A program made the translations under genes and the position numbers. Positions 51,742-61,107 of a stretch of DNA of 64,000 nt are shown here, piece by piece (position 1 is the stretch's first letter; every line of letters starts with the position of its first letter). The stretch is from Bog-159 sp049516155 (GTDB lineage Bacteria > Acidobacteriota > Terriglobia > Bryobacterales > Bryobacteraceae). The DNA lies in assembly GCA_049516155.1 (NCBI GenBank), contig JBEKTJ010000007.1, positions 1-64,000 of the forward strand, in the 5' to 3' direction. The notes under the pieces are model-generated. The model was not told the origin of the DNA, made no database searches, and was given only the letters and a program-made list of their open reading frames with translations.

Positions 51742-53823
51742 CTACTCTCCGGGATGGTACGTCCGCTCCGTATGCGCCTGTATATCGGCCAGGGCGAACC
51801 ATGCCGGCTTAAATTGCCGGTTCGCGTAAAGCCTCGCCTGATCGAAGTAATGCGGCGATTTCAGATCGCCGCTCTCTCCAAAAACCAGGATGGACTTAGC
51901 CTCTACCTTGGGCCCAAAGTCCACGACGCTAACAAACGAATGTCCAGCCACGCCGAAGCGCTCCTTCTGTCCTTTCTCCGGGCGTGCATAGAAATTGAAC
52001 ACAATACCGATCGGGCCCGGACCGCCGGCCACAGGCAAGCTCTCCCGCGCATCGTTAAACGGTTCTTCCCCGCCCGATTGCGCGCGCTGCAGCCGATTGA
52101 TCTCGCCCCAAGGTACCTCCCATTTGCCGAAGTCCTTCTCCAGGTCGGCCATGATCCCTTCCAGCGTCCCGACAGGGTCCTGCTTGGTTTTTGGGTCCTG
52201 CACTTGCTTCCAGAACCACAAGGAAAACAGCGTCATTGGCACTGAGGAATCCCGGCTGATGTGGTCCCACTCGCGCAAGTAGGCAATAGCGCGCGCCAGT
52301 TTGCCGGCCCGCGGCGCGTCCGACTGCCTCAGGGCCTCCCAGCGCTCCACCAGCCGGGGGATCTCCGTTTCCGCCTCAATCACGTACGTGTCGAACGCCG
52401 CCCGGGACCAGTCTTCGAAGGTAAATTTTTCCGTATTCCAGAGGATTCGCCGGGAAATTCGGGCGCGGGCTGTGTCGCTTTCACCCACCATATACTTTGG
52501 ATATTCCGATGGATCGGGGTTGCCCTCGAAGGTGGTGGTAAACGGCGTGGAATTGCAGTTCTGCACGAATCCTGATTTCGGATTCAGCACCTGCGGCAGT
52601 TCGTCGATGGTGTGGAAGCCGTGCCACTCTGTGGCGGAAGTACTGCCGTCGACCGGTTTCGACCAATCGAAACTCGTCGACCGTCGCGGCACAGCGCCGT
52701 TGTAAAGATAGAAGATGTTGCCCGCATCGTCGGCATACATGGCATTGAACATGGGCACCGCCAGGGGCGACATCGCGGCGCGGAAATCGGCGAGATTACG
52801 CGATTTCGACATCTGGTACCACTCCGCAATCTGGCCGCCCTCTTCGAAACGCGCAAACCGCACGGCCAGCGATTTCCCGCCGCGCTGCGCGACCACCGGC
52901 CCATGATGAGTCTTTATCATCTTGTAAGTGCGCGTAACCGGACCCGCGTCCGTCTTGATGGCGATGGAATCGGTCCAAGCTGTGGCCTGGCGGTAGCCGC
53001 CATCGTAGCGATAGGCCAATGGATCGCCGGGTTTGTCGAAAGTTTCCTCCCACACATCGAAAACGTCCGGTTTGTTCACAGTGTGGCTCCAGCCCAGGTG
53101 CTCGTTGTGGCCGATGGTCGGAAACGCCGAACCGAAGAACGAAGCGCCGGACATGTCCCAGCCCGACTCGCTGTGTACGTGTCCCTCATACCATTGGCCG
53201 GGTCCGAAGAACGGCTGGTGCGGATTGATGAACAGCATGGCGTGGCCCGTGGCGCTCTTCGACGGCCGGATGGCCCACATGTTCGAGCCTTGCCGGTCAG
53301 CCATTTTTCCGGTGTCTTCCTTGGGAATGCCCGTCTCGCCGTAGAGAAAAAGGTAGTAGAGGGCGTAGCGGTTGAACGCCAGCATGTGCCACGGCTCGAA
53401 GTGTGCGATTAGCCGCGGATGCACCTGTGGATGCCGCTCGAGGTAGAAGTTGATCCCCTCCGCGAATGCGTCCAGCAGAGCGCGCATGGGCGCCGGCGCA
53501 TGCTCGTATTCCGCCTTCGCGAGGCGCGGAATCTCCAACGTGCGGATCACCAGGTCGTCGTCCAACGTCTTCTTGCCGTATACTTCGGAAGCGCGCCCCA
53601 GGGCGCGCAGGTAGCTATCTTCGATCTGCCAGAAATTGTCCTCAGCCTGGGCGTAGGCATAGCCGAAGACGCAACTGGCGTCGGTCGGCCCGAAGATGTG
53701 CGGCACTCCGTAGGTGTCGCGATAGATGGTCACGGAGCGGGCGATCTCCGCTGGATCATTGACCGAGGCGGCCAGCAGCGCGCAAGCGACCGCGAGTGGT
53801 ACGAGCAAGGCAAGGCGTTTCAT
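51742..53823 (-). CDS. Penicillin-acylase family (S45) Ntn hydrolase
   Basis: 693 aa from ATG 53823 with signal peptide (MKRLALLVPLAVACALLAAS). The alpha region (YRDTYGVPHIFGPTDASCVF, GYAYAQAEDNFWQIE) is followed by the autoprocessing site GSNMWAIRPSKS, with Ser180 as the predicted nucleophile of the beta chain. Members cleave penicillins, cephalosporins or acyl-homoserine lactones; acidobacterial homologues are often called acylases without known substrate. Periplasmic or secreted after self-cleavage. The upstream ORF extension is rejected because a signal peptide starts at 53823. Confidence 0.92.
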   Translation of the reverse strand: MKRLALLVPLAVACALLAASVNDPAEIARSVTIYRDTYGVPHIFGPTDASCVFGYAYAQAEDNFWQIEDSYLRALGRASEVYGKKTLDDDLVIRTLEIPRLAKAEYEHAPAPMRALLDAFAEGINFYLERHPQVHPRLIAHFEPWHMLAFNRYALYYLFLYGETGIPKEDTGKMADRQGSNMWAIRPSKSATGHAMLFINPHQPFFGPGQWYEGHVHSESGWDMSGASFFGSAFPTIGHNEHLGWSHTVNKPDVFDVWEETFDKPGDPLAYRYDGGYRQATAWTDSIAIKTDAGPVTRTYKMIKTHHGPVVAQRGGKSLAVRFARFEEGGQIAEWYQMSKSRNLADFRAAMSPLAVPMFNAMYADDAGNIFYLYNGAVPRRSTSFDWSKPVDGSTSATEWHGFHTIDELPQVLNPKSGFVQNCNSTPFTTTFEGNPDPSEYPKYMVGESDTARARISRRILWNTEKFTFEDWSRAAFDTYVIEAETEIPRLVERWEALRQSDAPRAGKLARAIAYLREWDHISRDSSVPMTLFSLWFWKQVQDPKTKQDPVGTLEGIMADLEKDFGKWEVPWGEINRLQRAQSGGEEPFNDARESLPVAGGPGPIGIVFNFYARPEKGQKERFGVAGHSFVSVVDFGPKVEAKSILVFGESGDLKSPHYFDQARLYANRQFKPAWFALADIQAHTERTYHPGE

Positions 53824-53877
53824 GCGGCTACTCAGTCTATCAAAAGACGAGGGCGCGCGGAACGGTAGAATTATGGC

Positions 53878-54048
53878 ATGCGAACTACCATTGATTCTGC
53901 CGGACGGGAGCCTGCGCCCCGGAAAGTGAAATTGGTACGGGAGGGTTCCCTCTTGGTCGCCGTCACGCCGCCGGGAACAGAGCCGCTCACGCATGAGCAG
54001 GTTGGCAAGTCGATTCGCGACCTTCGCGATGAAAGGGACCGGCGTTGA
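53878..54048 (+). pseudogene. Internally deleted AbrB/VapB-type antitoxin
   Basis: 56 codons from ATG 53878: MRTTIDSAGR joins directly to EPAPRKVKLVREGSLLVAVT, skipping about 35 residues that normally complete the swapped-hairpin DNA-binding domain. The tail (THEQVGKSIRDLRDERDRR) is normal. The frame is open, but the DNA-binding part is lost. It is followed by an equally damaged VapC gene. Confidence 0.7.
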
Positions 54049-54466
54049 GTGCCGCCTTCGCATTGGATACCAGTTGCGTCGTCCCCTTGCTTTCTTCCTG
54101 GCACGCATTTCATGCGCCCACGAAGCAGGCTATGAATTGAGACGCGAGCGGCTCGTGATTTCCCGCCTCCGCGCTGCTGCAATCCGTTTCGGTCTTGACG
54201 CGAATGCCGGTTCGCTTGTTGCCGCAGGACGCGCGGCGGCTTCTTAAAGAGAACTTTTTCAAGAGAGCCGAGATTGCGGCATGCCGGGCGACGCGGCGTG
54301 GCAGACGATTCAGGATGTGAGCTCGCGTGAAATGGGCGGTGGGATAATCTACGACGCGGTGATCGCGCGCGAAGCCTTCGACGCCGGGGCATCCGTCCTG
54401 CTCACTTGGAACACAAGAGACTTCCTGCGCGTCGCGCCGCCGGGATTAGAGATCCGCCAGCCCTGA
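54046..54466 (+). pseudogene. Frameshifted PIN-domain (VapC) toxin
   Basis: PIN pieces occur in successive frames: ALDTSCVVPLLSSWHAFHAP, then RERLVIS, then SVSVLTRMPVRLLPQDARRL, then PGDAAWQTIQDVSSREMGGG with IYDAVIAREAFDAGASVLLT and WNTRDFLRVAPPGLEIRQP ending at the TGA. At least three frame changes are needed. It is a dead partner of the truncated antitoxin just upstream. Confidence 0.75.
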
Positions 54467-54490
54467 TTTCCGAGCGGCCGCCGCCGTGTT

Positions 54491-54543
54491 GTCTGCGATC
54501 CGAAAGCTTCCTCATCCCGATGCCTAACATCCTTCCCTTTCAG
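54491..54543 (+). repeat. Possible decayed copy of the DUF1015 gene 5' end
   Basis: Leader plus a start-like ATG encoding MPNILPFQ resembles 56258-56309, where the DUF1015 gene starts MANIFPFQ. Similarity is roughly 70% over about 50 bp with small gaps. If real, the DnaJ-like gene lies between partial repeats, as the PadR-ADOP block does beside ttcA. Confidence 0.35.
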
Positions 54544-54591
54544 GCTTGTAATGGTTGCGCGCGATACCACTGGGATGCTCCTCCACCTTCC

Positions 54592-56019
54592 TTAGAAATC
54601 CGATGCCTTGATGGCCACTTCTGTTAGATTGCCGTTGGTCTGCCTGATCAACTCAACGGTGAAGCCCAGAACTCTATCGCCCTCCGTGCGAAAGTCAAAC
54701 GGCTCGGCTGCTTTTGCATAGCCAGTGCCCGGCCCAAATAGGTACTCCTCGCCATACCACTCGGCTCCTTCTGCGTACCGAAGTTCATAGCTCCCGAGAG
54801 GTACCCTTACCCGCGCCGTCTTGCCGGAGCGCACAAAAAACACCAGTCTAATCGCATGTGTCTGCCAGTCGACCAGTTTTAAATAGTAATTGGGGCTCCC
54901 GTCAGCCGTCGCGACTGTCAGGGGTGCCAGGACGACGCCGGTGTCCTTCTTCCGCCGAGGCCGGATCTCCCCTGTCGATGGCATGGGTAAAAGGGGCTGG
55001 TTGAAGGCACCCTGCGCGGCCATGAAGGCGTCGGGATCCTGTCCGGAACTGGGGTCCACTGCGGGGGTGTTTCGCCCTGGTGGATGCGCGGCCGGGTCAG
55101 TGCCGGATGGGTCAACCCCCACGGGTATCCCGGGAGGCGTGTGCCTGTAGGCGGATCGTTCACTCGGGCTTAGCGTAAGCGATGCAACCGCTCCGACCAG
55201 TATTGCAAAAAACGCAGCCCCGGCCAGTTGGACCCTGAATGCCTTTGAACCAAAACCCCAAAGGTCCTTGAGAATGGGAGCAGGACCGTCCGTTCCGCGA
55301 CCAGCCACCATTGATCTCAGCATCCCGACCACCCGGCGCGTCTCGGAATCGTCAGATCTCCCGCCCCCCAACACGATCCTCTCGCTCATGGGCATTCTGT
55401 CCCAAAAAGCGAGGGCGCTGCGGGCGACAGCGCCAGCCAAATCCAGCCGTCCGAGGTAAGTAAAATGGGTAGCCAGCCGACTGAGAATCCTGAAGTTATT
55501 AAGGCAAGGTTGCTGTCCGCCGCGCATATTCCAAACGATTGACTGAATCGAGTAGACGGGGCCCCAGGGGAATCCCCACCAACCCAACAGCCAAGTCTTC
55601 AAGGAAGCACGATATGCAGCCTTTGCACCGCAATCCGCACAAAAAATGCCTTGATGTACTTTGCGCCAAGTGACGAAGATGGCGCTTACTACGTCCTGGT
55701 AGATGGCGTAACGAGGCTGGGCACTAGCTCGACCACAGACAGAACAGATAGCCGGGTCAACAGTAGGAGGGGCGGACGCTGCCTTCTCTTCGGGTGCCTC
55801 GTAGGCGTGCGCATCGTATTCGGCTCGTGTTTGCGCGTCGCCTAGGACCCGATAAGCTTCGTTAATGAACTGAAACTGCTGGGTCGCATCGGGAGCGGGG
55901 TTTCTGTCGGGATGGGTTGCCCGTGCCTTCGCCTTGAACGCCCGCTTGATCTGGTCGCTGGTGGCCGATGGGACAACGCCAAGCGCGGCGTAGTACCCAG
56001 ACGGGTCCGTGGGGGGCAT
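54592..56019 (-). CDS. DnaJ-domain membrane protein
   Basis: 475 aa. An N-terminal J domain (about 8-70: YYAALGVVPSATSDQIKRAF, HPD at 36-38) is followed by two CxxC pairs (CSVC at about 92 and CADC at about 127), a hydrophobic region near 145-165, a membrane helix (about 268-285) and a C-terminal domain (about 345-475). It probably recruits DnaK to a membrane site; the partner is unknown. It is too divergent to be the housekeeping DnaJ. A TATAAT lies about 30 bp upstream of the start on its strand (56046-56051). Confidence 0.85.
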   Translation of the reverse strand: MPPTDPSGYYAALGVVPSATSDQIKRAFKAKARATHPDRNPAPDATQQFQFINEAYRVLGDAQTRAEYDAHAYEAPEEKAASAPPTVDPAICSVCGRASAQPRYAIYQDVVSAIFVTWRKVHQGIFCADCGAKAAYRASLKTWLLGWWGFPWGPVYSIQSIVWNMRGGQQPCLNNFRILSRLATHFTYLGRLDLAGAVARSALAFWDRMPMSERIVLGGGRSDDSETRRVVGMLRSMVAGRGTDGPAPILKDLWGFGSKAFRVQLAGAAFFAILVGAVASLTLSPSERSAYRHTPPGIPVGVDPSGTDPAAHPPGRNTPAVDPSSGQDPDAFMAAQGAFNQPLLPMPSTGEIRPRRKKDTGVVLAPLTVATADGSPNYYLKLVDWQTHAIRLVFFVRSGKTARVRVPLGSYELRYAEGAEWYGEEYLFGPGTGYAKAAEPFDFRTEGDRVLGFTVELIRQTNGNLTEVAIKASDF

Positions 56020-56257
56020 GCTATTGTCTGACCACTGTGCAAGTAATTATAACTTGTTGCGCCGCGCACCGCCTGGCTTGTCAGCCGGCCTCTGGAAGAG
56101 GGCTTCTTCGGAACCGCGCTGAAATCGCGCTTCTGGCATGCCCATGACGCGGCGATCGCGCACTGCCATTGATACGGACGCATCCGAATTATCAACTAGA
56201 ACACCGTGGGCTTCCTGCCCGTCGCCCGCCCCTTGACTCAGCAGCTCCCACTGCCCC

Positions 56258-56309
56258 GTCTGTTATCCTGAAGATTCCTCTCCGCATGGCTAATATCTTT
56301 CCGTTCCAA
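56258..56309 (+). repeat. Native 5' end of the DUF1015 gene, possibly duplicated upstream
   Basis: Resembles 54491-54543. See that entry; the relation needs a proper alignment. The gap 56020-56285 shows no other gene. Confidence 0.35.
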
Positions 56310-57521
56310 CCGTACCGCTACACGGCTAAGGCCGGCGCGCTCCAGGACTTGGTGACCCAGCCTTACGACAAAATTTCGCCGGAGATGCGGCAGCGCTATC
56401 TGCAATCGAGCCCATACAACCTGGTGCGCATCATTCTGGGCGAACGCCACGAATCCGATTCGGAGAGCGAAAACGTTTACACGCGCGCCGCGCGACATCT
56501 GGAAGACTGGACCGCGCAAGGTATCCTGGCGCGCGACCCTGAGCCGGCACTGTTCGCATATTTCCAGGAGTTCAGTATGCCGGATAGCGGCGAGCGCCTG
56601 GTGCGCAAGGGCTTCATTGGCCTCGGCGCGGTGGAGGAATATTCGGCAGGCGTCGTCCACCGGCACGAACAGACGCTTTCGGGCCCGAAGAAGGACCGCC
56701 TGGAACTACTGCGCCATACGCACGCGCATTTCGGCCAACTCTTCATGCTGTACCCGGACCCCGCGGGGGAAATCGATCGTTTGCTCGATGAGGCCGCGCA
56801 AGGGCCGCCGACTGGCGATGTCACCGACGAATACGGCGCGCGCCATCGGTTTTGGAAGATCGCGGACGCCAGACGCATCGCGCAAATCCGGCAACTGATG
56901 TCGGATAAGAAGCTGCTCATCGCCGACGGACACCATCGCTACGAAACCGCGCTGGCGTTCCGCCGTGAGAATCCCGACCTCGCCGGCGCGGACCGGGTCA
57001 TGATGACGTTCGTGAACATGCATTCCCCGGGACTGCAGATCCTGGCGACGCACCGGCTGGTAAGCGGTGTGGCGAACTTCGACGCGGGCGAGTTCATCCG
57101 GCAGGTGGCCGCGGGCTTCGAGGTAGCGCAGATCCCCAGCGCGGAGGCGCTCCAGCGCGCCTGGAGGGATTCGCCGGGCCGCGCCATCATCGGCGCAGCC
57201 ATGAGCAGCCGGGTGTACCTCATCGAAGCACGCGATTCAGCCGGGCATCTGGACGTGCGCGTGCTGCATGAGCGGCTGCTGCGCCTACTGGGCATCGGCG
57301 AAGAGGCGGTTCGCGACGAGAAGAATCTGCGCTACGTGCGCGGGCTGGATGCGGCGCTCGAAGCGGCTCGAAGCGGCGCCGCCCAGGTGGCTTTCCTGCT
57401 TAAGCCGGTTCCGGTGGACGAAGTGGCGCGGATTTCGTTTGGCGGAGGTGTGATGCCCCAGAAATCCACAGATTTTTATCCTAAACTGCTGTCCGGACTG
57501 ACCATTTATAAACTGGAGTAG
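56286..57521 (+). CDS. DUF1015 family protein
   Basis: 411 aa from ATG 56286 (MANIFPFQPYRYTAKAGALQ), the conserved opening of the family. Family blocks QPYDKISPEMRQRY and LIADGHHRYETALAFR are present. DUF1015 proteins are widespread and have a ParB/SerK-like fold; some relatives bind nucleotide or phosphorylate serine, but the function of this one is not established. The TAG stop starts the hairpin element, which separates it from the convergent hppD gene. Confidence 0.92.
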   Translation: MANIFPFQPYRYTAKAGALQDLVTQPYDKISPEMRQRYLQSSPYNLVRIILGERHESDSESENVYTRAARHLEDWTAQGILARDPEPALFAYFQEFSMPDSGERLVRKGFIGLGAVEEYSAGVVHRHEQTLSGPKKDRLELLRHTHAHFGQLFMLYPDPAGEIDRLLDEAAQGPPTGDVTDEYGARHRFWKIADARRIAQIRQLMSDKKLLIADGHHRYETALAFRRENPDLAGADRVMMTFVNMHSPGLQILATHRLVSGVANFDAGEFIRQVAAGFEVAQIPSAEALQRAWRDSPGRAIIGAAMSSRVYLIEARDSAGHLDVRVLHERLLRLLGIGEEAVRDEKNLRYVRGLDAALEAARSGAAQVAFLLKPVPVDEVARISFGGGVMPQKSTDFYPKLLSGLTIYKLE

Positions 57522-57571
57522 GACGGGCCTCCTGGCCTGTCCTCTCTGGCGCGGGGGGAGACCTGTCCTAC
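57521..57571. repeat. Dispersed 3'-end hairpin element, copy 4 plus partial copy
   Basis: GGACGGGCC/GGCCTGTCC (57521-57542) pairs with one G-U. A second half-element (GACCTGTCCTAC, up to 57571) lies in the opposite direction and supplies the TAG of hppD. Both convergent genes therefore end in TAGGACxGG. Confidence 0.7.
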
Positions 57572-58695
57572 AAATTCCCCCTCCGGTCCTGTTCCCGCTC
57601 CAGCGCTTCGAATAACGCCTTGAAATTCCCCTTGCCGAAACTCCGGCTGCCTTTGCGCTGGATTACTTCATAGAACAACGTCGGCCGGTCCTCCACGGGC
57701 TTAGTGAAAATCTGCAGCATGTATCCTTCGTCGTCGCGATCCACCAAGATGCCCAGTTCCTTCAAGCGCTCGATGGGTTCATCGATCGCCCCCGTGCGCG
57801 CGGTCAGATCGTCGTAGTAAGTCGATGGCACCCGCAGAAACTCGATGCCCTGATCGCGCAGGCGGGTCACCGTATCGATGATGTCATCCGTAGCCATGGC
57901 GATGTGCTGCACGCCCGGGCCATGGTAGAAATCCAGATACTCCTCGATCTGCGACCTGCGCTTGCCTTCCGCTGGCTCGTTAATGGGAAACTTCACCCTG
58001 TCGTTGCCGTTGGCCATCACCTTGGACATCAGCGCCGAATATTCCGTGCTGATGTCCTTATCGTCGAAGTGCTGATACAGCCGGAAGCCCATCACATCCC
58101 GATAGAAATCCACCCAGGTGTTCATCGCGCCCCACCCCACGTTGCCCACCATGTGGTCGATGTACTTCAGTCCCACCGGCCGCGCCACCGCGTCGGCCGG
58201 CTCTATCGGCACGAAGCCGGGCAGGAAGACGCCGCGATAGTTGCGCCGATCCACGAAAGAGTGGATCGTATCGCCGTACGTGGCGATGGCCGATATACGC
58301 ACTTCGCCATGCTCGTCGCGTAGCGTCTCCGGCTCGCGCACCTCCCCGGCGCCCCGACGCGTGGTCTCGCGGAAGGCCGAATCCGCGTCGTCCACCCACA
58401 GCGCGATATCCCGCACGCCATCGCCGTGCAACCTCACATGCTCGGCCACCGGATGGCCGGGCGTGAGCGCGGTGGTGAATACCAGCCGGATCTTGCCCTG
58501 CTCCACCAGCCACGACGCACATTCGCGCGTGCCCGTCTCCGGCCCCCGATAAGCCGTCAGCCGCATGCCGAATGCCGACCTGTAGAAATAGGCGGCCTGC
58601 TTGGCGTTGCCCACATAGAACTCCACATAGTCGGTGCCGTTCAGCGGCAGAAAGTCCTTCTGAGTTCCGGTCGACGATTCCGTTAAGGTTTGCAT
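57568..58695 (-). CDS. hppD: 4-hydroxyphenylpyruvate dioxygenase
   Basis: 375 aa from ATG 58695. Two vicinal-oxygen-chelate halves; the Fe ligands are the His in YIDHMVGNVGWG, the His in GPGVQHIAMATDD and the Glu in LFYEVIQRKG near the C-terminus, as in bacterial HPPD. It makes homogentisate from 4-hydroxyphenylpyruvate in tyrosine breakdown or plastoquinone-type synthesis. Its start overlaps the aminotransferase stop by 13 nt, which would couple transamination and oxidation. No homogentisate dioxygenase is in view. Confidence 0.95.
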   Translation of the reverse strand: MQTLTESSTGTQKDFLPLNGTDYVEFYVGNAKQAAYFYRSAFGMRLTAYRGPETGTRECASWLVEQGKIRLVFTTALTPGHPVAEHVRLHGDGVRDIALWVDDADSAFRETTRRGAGEVREPETLRDEHGEVRISAIATYGDTIHSFVDRRNYRGVFLPGFVPIEPADAVARPVGLKYIDHMVGNVGWGAMNTWVDFYRDVMGFRLYQHFDDKDISTEYSALMSKVMANGNDRVKFPINEPAEGKRRSQIEEYLDFYHGPGVQHIAMATDDIIDTVTRLRDQGIEFLRVPSTYYDDLTARTGAIDEPIERLKELGILVDRDDEGYMLQIFTKPVEDRPTLFYEVIQRKGSRSFGKGNFKALFEALEREQDRRGNL

Positions 58696-59774
58696 AATTG
58701 TTCCTTTACCGCCTCGACACACCGCGCATTTTCTTCATCGGTGCCTGTCGATATGCGCACGCATTGCGGCAACCCGAACGCCCCCAGCGGCCGCACGATC
58801 ACGCCCTCCCGCAGCAGCGCTTCGGTCAACGCTCGCGCTTCCTCCGGGCTGGCCAGCGGCAGCATCACGAAGTTGGCGTCCGAAGGAACCACTTCCATCC
58901 CCATGCCGCGGAATGAATCCGTCAGCAGCCGTAGCCCGCGCGCGTTCAGTTCCAGCGACCGATGAAGGAATTCCTTGTCCGCCAGCGCGCCGATGCCCGC
59001 GGCCTGCGCCAGCGTACTGGGTTCGAACGGCAACTTCACCTTCAGCAGATTGGAGATCAGGTCTTCGTGCGCGAATCCGTAACCGATCCGGATGCCCGCC
59101 AAGCCGTATATCTTCGAGAAAGTCCGCAGCGTGATCACGTTGTCGTAGCGGTAATGCATCGAATCCGGATACCGCGGATTGTCTTTCGCATATTCGAAAT
59201 AGGCTTCGTCCAAAATGATCAGCACGCGCTCGGGCACGTGCCGATAGAAGCTGTCGAATTCGTGCCGCGTGAAGATCGTCCCGGTCGGATTGTTGGGATT
59301 CGCCAGGTAAATAATCTTGGTGTTTTCGGTAATCTGCCCGGCCAGCGCGGGCAAATCGTAGTGCCAGTCGCGATAGGGTACCGTACGGTACTTGACGCCG
59401 CGCGACCGTGCCAGCACCTGGAAGCCGATAAAAGCTGCATCCGTAGTCAACACCTCGTCATCATCACAAAGGAAGGTCCTGATGATGCCGGACATGATGC
59501 CCTCAGACCCGCTGCCCGCGATCACATTTTCCGGCTTTAGATCGAACTTTTCGGCTAACGTGCGGCGCAAATCAAGGCCGCCGTTGGGATAGAGATTCAA
59601 GCCGCTCAACTGCTGCCGGATGGCTTCGATCGCCAACGGTGACGGCCCCAGGGGATTTTCGTTGGATGCCAGCTTCGAGACATTCGTCAAACCGTACTCG
59701 CGGCGCACTGCGTCGATGGAGCGGCCCGGCTCGTACGGCCGCAGCGATTCGATATATGGCGGAACTAAAGACAT
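58683..59774 (-). CDS. hisC: HisC-like class I/II aminotransferase
   Basis: 363 aa. SNENPLGPS, YLANPNNPTG, DEAYFEYA and the PLP-lysine motif TFSKIYGLAGIRIGYG mark the histidinol-phosphate aminotransferase family, which also includes aromatic aminotransferases. The 13-nt overlap with hppD suggests it may supply 4-hydroxyphenylpyruvate from tyrosine; specificity for histidinol phosphate or aromatic substrates cannot be separated by eye. Confidence 0.9.
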   Translation of the reverse strand: MSLVPPYIESLRPYEPGRSIDAVRREYGLTNVSKLASNENPLGPSPLAIEAIRQQLSGLNLYPNGGLDLRRTLAEKFDLKPENVIAGSGSEGIMSGIIRTFLCDDDEVLTTDAAFIGFQVLARSRGVKYRTVPYRDWHYDLPALAGQITENTKIIYLANPNNPTGTIFTRHEFDSFYRHVPERVLIILDEAYFEYAKDNPRYPDSMHYRYDNVITLRTFSKIYGLAGIRIGYGFAHEDLISNLLKVKLPFEPSTLAQAAGIGALADKEFLHRSLELNARGLRLLTDSFRGMGMEVVPSDANFVMLPLASPEEARALTEALLREGVIVRPLGAFGLPQCVRISTGTDEENARCVEAVKEQLCKP

Positions 59775-59838
59775 CGGCGAAATCTAAACTGCCCCTTACC
59801 ATAGTAATTCCAATGCTACACCGCGAGGTTTCCGCCGC

Positions 59839-61101
59839 TTGACGCTTCCCGCCACTTTGCGCGCGCTCCGTTATCGCAATTTCCAACTGTTCTTCGGCGG
59901 CCAGTTGATCTCGCTGATCGGCACCTGGATGCAGAACGTCGCCCAGGCATGGCTGGTCTACAAGCTGACGGGATCGTCCGTGCTGCTGGGGCTGGTAAGC
60001 TTTTCGAGCCAGATTCCGGTGTTCCTGATGTCTCCACTGGGCGGTATCGTGGCCGACCGCTTTCGGCGCCGGCGGGTAGTGATCGGCACGCAGACGGCCG
60101 CCATGCTGCTGGCGCTGGTTTTGGCCGCCCTCACGCTCACCGGCGCGGTGCGGGTCTGGCACGTCGTGGTTTTGTCCGCGCTGCTGGGAGTCGTGAACGC
60201 TTTCGATATTCCCGCGCGGCAGGCGTTCTTCGTGGAGATGGTGGGGCGTGAAGACCTGATCAACGCCATCGCCCTGAACTCCTCAATGTTTAACGCCTCG
60301 CGCGTGATTGGCCCGGCGGTGGCCGGCATCCTGGTGGCCGGCATCGGCGAAGGCTGGTGCTTCTTCGCAAACGGTGTGAGCTACATCGCGGTGATTGCGG
60401 GGCTGCTGCTCATGACGGTCGACGATCGCAAGCCCGTCAAGCGGCAGGCGTCACCGCTGGCCGACGTGATCGAAGGATTCCGGTTTGTGCTCGGCAGCCC
60501 ACCCATTCACCACCTGCTAATCCTACTGGGAATCTTGAGCGCAACCGGCATGCCCTTCGCCGTGCTGATGCCGATCTTCGCCGACCGGATTCTGCACGGT
60601 GGGGCGAAAGGGCTGGGCATCCTGATGGGCGCTTCCGGAGTCGGCGCGCTGGCCGGCGCTCTGCTGCTGGCGTCGCGCCAAACCGTTAAAGGGCTGGGGC
60701 GCTGGGTGGCGATCGCGGCGGGGGCGTTCGGCGCGTCGCTGATTGCGTTTGCGGTTTCGCGTTCGTTTTGGACCTCCTGCGCGCTGCTGCTGCCTGTGGG
60801 CTTTGCCATGATGGTGGAGATGGGATCGTCAAATACACTGATCCAAACTATGTCGCCCGATCATTTACGCGGGCGCGTGATGTCGGTCTATTCGATGATG
60901 TTCATGGGCATGGCCCCGCTCGGCGCGGTGCTCAGCGGCGTGACGGCCGCGCGCTGGGGAGCGCCTGCCACGATCACCGGCGGTGGCGTCATCTGCATGG
61001 CGGCGGCCGTCGTCTTCGGCTGGCGCTGGCCAGGCTTGCGGGCCGAAGCGCGCCGGCTGGTCGCCGCGGCACAGCCGCAGCCGGCGCTAAAACAGGTTTG
61101 A
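59839..61101 (+). CDS. MFS exporter (EntS/DUF894 type)
   Basis: 420 aa, TTG start. Twelve hydrophobic segments; FQLFFGGQLISLIGTWMQNV and GIVADRFRRRRVVIGTQTAA fit the EntS-like drug or siderophore exporter group. Substrate unknown. Divergent from hisC and 6 nt before mpg, possibly in one transcript. Confidence 0.9.
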   Translation: MTLPATLRALRYRNFQLFFGGQLISLIGTWMQNVAQAWLVYKLTGSSVLLGLVSFSSQIPVFLMSPLGGIVADRFRRRRVVIGTQTAAMLLALVLAALTLTGAVRVWHVVVLSALLGVVNAFDIPARQAFFVEMVGREDLINAIALNSSMFNASRVIGPAVAGILVAGIGEGWCFFANGVSYIAVIAGLLLMTVDDRKPVKRQASPLADVIEGFRFVLGSPPIHHLLILLGILSATGMPFAVLMPIFADRILHGGAKGLGILMGASGVGALAGALLLASRQTVKGLGRWVAIAAGAFGASLIAFAVSRSFWTSCALLLPVGFAMMVEMGSSNTLIQTMSPDHLRGRVMSVYSMMFMGMAPLGAVLSGVTAARWGAPATITGGGVICMAAAVVFGWRWPGLRAEARRLVAAAQPQPALKQV

Positions 61102-61107
61102 AGTGGC

